Position numbers and translations under genes: made by a program | In this document: positions 6,326 to 7,940 of the stretch, in pieces | Numbering within the stretch: position 1 is the stretch's first letter | How the letters are laid out: each line of letters starts with the position of its first letter | The notes under the pieces: generated by a model | What the model was told of the DNA's origin: nothing | The model's input: the letters and a program-made list of their open reading frames with translations, nothing else | The model's database searches: none | Assembly (NCBI GenBank): GCA_002400675.1 | Contig: NVQY01000099.1 | Location: 664 to 8,603, forward strand | Reading direction: 5' to 3' | Source of the DNA: Paracoccaceae bacterium | GTDB lineage: Bacteria; Pseudomonadota; Alphaproteobacteria; Rhodobacterales; Rhodobacteraceae | Length of the DNA: 7,940 bases

Positions 6326-7940
6326 TCAAAAACGGTCCAGCAGTCTTTGCAGGTAATCCAGTTCGATCGCCGGGCGATCACCATCGCCGGAACGGCGGCG
6401 GATTTCGTCCAGCAATTCGCGCGCGCGGCGATAGACGTCTTCGCCCTGCAACAGCCCTTTATCGGTGCCCACTGACCCTTGCGACCCGGCATTGCGCCCC
6501 AACGGGTCGCGGTTCTGGGCGCGCTGGTCCTGTTCGGTGTTGCCCTGCCCCGGCTGATTGCGCTGATCCTGCGCCAGAGATTCAGCCAGCGACCGCATAC
6601 CTTCCCGCAAGGCCTCTATGGCGGCGGATTGCTGGTCGATGGCCCCGGCCAAATCATCATTTCGCAGGGCGTCTTCGGCCCCGTCCATCGCCCGGCCCGC
6701 GCGCTCCAGCGCCTCGCGGGCGGCATCGCCTTCGGGCGTGCCTGCGCCCGGCAACTGGCCTTGCTGGCGTTCAAGTTCGTCGCGCAACGCCTGTTGACGA
6801 TCAGCAAGCGAGCCTTGTTGCCCGCCCTGCCCGTCCGGCTTGTTTTCGCCAGTCTGGCCCTGACCATCGCCGCGACCACCCTGCCCTTCGTGGCTTTCGC
6901 CCTGCCCCTGACCGCCATTTCGGCCCTGATTGTTCTGGTTTTCACCGGCGCGCGCGTTGGGATTGAACTGTTCCTGAAGATCGCGGAATGCCTGATCCGA
7001 CAGGCCTTGCTGGTCGCGCAACGTGTCCGACAGCCCCTCCATCGCCTGTTGCCCTTCGGACTGGCCGTTGGGATTCTGGCTGTTGGTGACGCGCATGTTC
7101 TCCATCAGATCCTGCAATTCCTTGAGGGCCTGTTCAGCTTCGGCCATGCGGCCCTGTTCCATCAATTCCTGAATACGGTCCATCATCTTTTGCAGATCAT
7201 CCTGCGTCATCTGCATGGCGTTGTCCGAGCCGGGATTCTGGTTCTGCTGATCACCGTCCTGCTGCGCCTGACGCGACAGTTGGCGCAGATAATCGTCACT
7301 GGCATCGCGCAACTCCTGCATCAACTCGGCGATTTCGTCGTCGCTGGCCCCGTTCTTCATCGCCTGCGACAGACGTTCCTGCGCTTGGCGAAGACGCTCC
7401 AAAGCGTCGCCGAGGTTGCCCTCTTCCAGCGCGATCGCCAGATCCCACAGGGCGTTTGCCACTTCTTCCTGTTGTGCCGGTTTCAGCCCGTACCGTGTAA
7501 ATGTCTCCAGCCGCCGCAAGGTCACCCGCAACCGCAGATACGCAGTTTGCGAGCGGAACACGTCTTCGGGCCGGTGCGAAATGGCCCGCAACACCTGCGC
7601 CACACGCGGCGCATTATCGCGCGACCACAACAGATCGCGGCGCATTTCGATCACCGCCGCCGCCATCGGGTCGAAAAAGTGCCGCGCCGGCAGGATTGTC
7701 GCAAACGGCGGGGCGGTGGTGACATTGCCCGCCGCATCCTCAGCCGTGAGGGTGATGGTCACCGGCAGGTTGGCCCACGGGTGCTTTGAGAAATCCTCAA
7801 CCAGGTTTTCGGTGAACATGCGCCGGTCGCCGGCAATCGGCATCGGCAGTTCCACGGTGATCTGCGCGCGTGGTTCGGGATCAACCGCCAGCCCATAGCG
7901 TCGGTCAAGCGCACCCATGTCCAACGCAATCACCGCCTGT
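6326..7940 (-). CDS. DUF4175/TIGR02302-like membrane-associated protein, C-terminal part
   Basis: The frame is open to the window's right edge, so only the last 537 residues are visible; the family is about 800-900 residues long with membrane helices near the N-terminus, which would lie outside. The visible part starts with a beta-rich, Ig-like region (to about residue 85 of the fragment), then the conserved block HFFDPMAAAVIEMRRDLLWS and RVAQVLRAISHRPE (about 87-125). A mostly alpha-helical, Gln-rich stretch with coiled-coil character follows (about 130-325), then a Gly/Gln/Asn-rich low-complexity linker (about 332-378), a second helical segment (380-460), a polar spacer and a conserved-looking end IELDYLQRLLDRF. 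This order fits my memory of TIGR02302 proteins, which have no known function. In related genomes I recall lysA or argH lying upstream; that is a prediction for the next sequence. Internal GTG and ATG codons near 7933 and 7918 are not credible starts. Confidence 0.85.
   Translation of the reverse strand, partial: QAVIALDMGALDRRYGLAVDPEPRAQITVELPMPIAGDRRMFTENLVEDFSKHPWANLPVTITLTAEDAAGNVTTAPPFATILPARHFFDPMAAAVIEMRRDLLWSRDNAPRVAQVLRAISHRPEDVFRSQTAYLRLRVTLRRLETFTRYGLKPAQQEEVANALWDLAIALEEGNLGDALERLRQAQERLSQAMKNGASDDEIAELMQELRDASDDYLRQLSRQAQQDGDQQNQNPGSDNAMQMTQDDLQKMMDRIQELMEQGRMAEAEQALKELQDLMENMRVTNSQNPNGQSEGQQAMEGLSDTLRDQQGLSDQAFRDLQEQFNPNARAGENQNNQGRNGGQGQGESHEGQGGRGDGQGQTGENKPDGQGGQQGSLADRQQALRDELERQQGQLPGAGTPEGDAAREALERAGRAMDGAEDALRNDDLAGAIDQQSAAIEALREGMRSLAESLAQDQRNQPGQGNTEQDQRAQNRDPLGRNAGSQGSVGTDKGLLQGEDVYRRARELLDEIRRRSGDGDRPAIELDYLQRLLDRF
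6809..6946 (-). repeat. Gly/Gln/Asn-rich low-complexity coding stretch
   Basis: About 45 codons of the DUF4175-like gene encode irregular short GQGQ, GGQ and QNNQ units with scattered Glu and Asp. The repeat is at the amino-acid level; the DNA repeats imperfectly. It probably forms a flexible linker between the two helical parts of the protein. Confidence 0.75.

Noticed and set aside
6809..6946. Gly/Gln-rich stretch as a DNA tandem repeat or CRISPR-like array
   Set aside because: There is no constant repeat length or spacer pattern at the DNA level. It reads cleanly as an in-frame low-complexity protein linker.
6479..7789. Plus-strand open frame of 436 codons opposite the DUF4175-like gene
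   Set aside because: The apparent hydrophobic protein (Leu/Val/Phe-rich) arises because Gln, Glu and Asp codons on the real strand complement to Leu, Phe and Val codons. It has no ribosome binding site and no recognisable family.

Overview
The window looks like ordinary chromosomal DNA from an alphaproteobacterium of the Rhodobacteraceae (Roseobacter-type). Three things suggest this: the high-GC coding style, the closeness of the proteins to what I remember of that family, and a gene order I recall from its genomes (a DUF4175/TIGR02302 protein, a zinc-ribbon membrane protein, then ftsE-ftsX-acyltransferase). No database search was possible, so the family assignment rests on motifs and memory.

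Layout. Positions 1-177 are a non-coding or undecidable leader with a striking pair of 10-bp direct repeats. Then comes lpdA (178-1566, +), a complete dihydrolipoyl dehydrogenase (E3 of the 2-oxoacid dehydrogenase complexes). Facing it on the minus strand is a small AT-richer gene for a predicted lipoprotein (1632-2009). A 263-bp spacer (2010-2272) separates that gene from a tightly packed minus-strand operon, read right to left: ftsE (5195-4500), ftsX (4503-3604), a PlsC-type lysophospholipid acyltransferase (3604-2865) and a PNPOx-like FMN flavoprotein (2884-2273). The successive genes overlap by 4, 1 and 20 bases, so translation is probably coupled. A divergent intergenic region (5196-5362) leads to a plus-strand gene for a zinc-ribbon, single-span membrane protein (5363-6238). 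The C-terminal 537 residues of a large DUF4175/TIGR02302-like protein (6326-7940, -) run in from the right edge.

How the genes fit together. FtsE and FtsX form the ABC-type complex that links cytokinesis to peptidoglycan hydrolysis. The acyltransferase would feed phosphatidic acid synthesis in the same membrane. The zinc-ribbon and DUF4175 proteins are of unknown function, but their position suggests envelope roles. LpdA is a central-metabolism gene and is probably unrelated to the rest.

The main anomaly is a one-base disruption of the acyltransferase reading frame at a run of six G (3400-3405). One extra base would restore an intact 246-residue protein, so it is either a homopolymer sequencing error or a real lesion. 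I found no CRISPR array, tRNA, rRNA, insertion sequence, phage module or convincing new defence system. The remaining points of interest are small regulatory-looking repeats and the lipoprotein gene of unusual composition.
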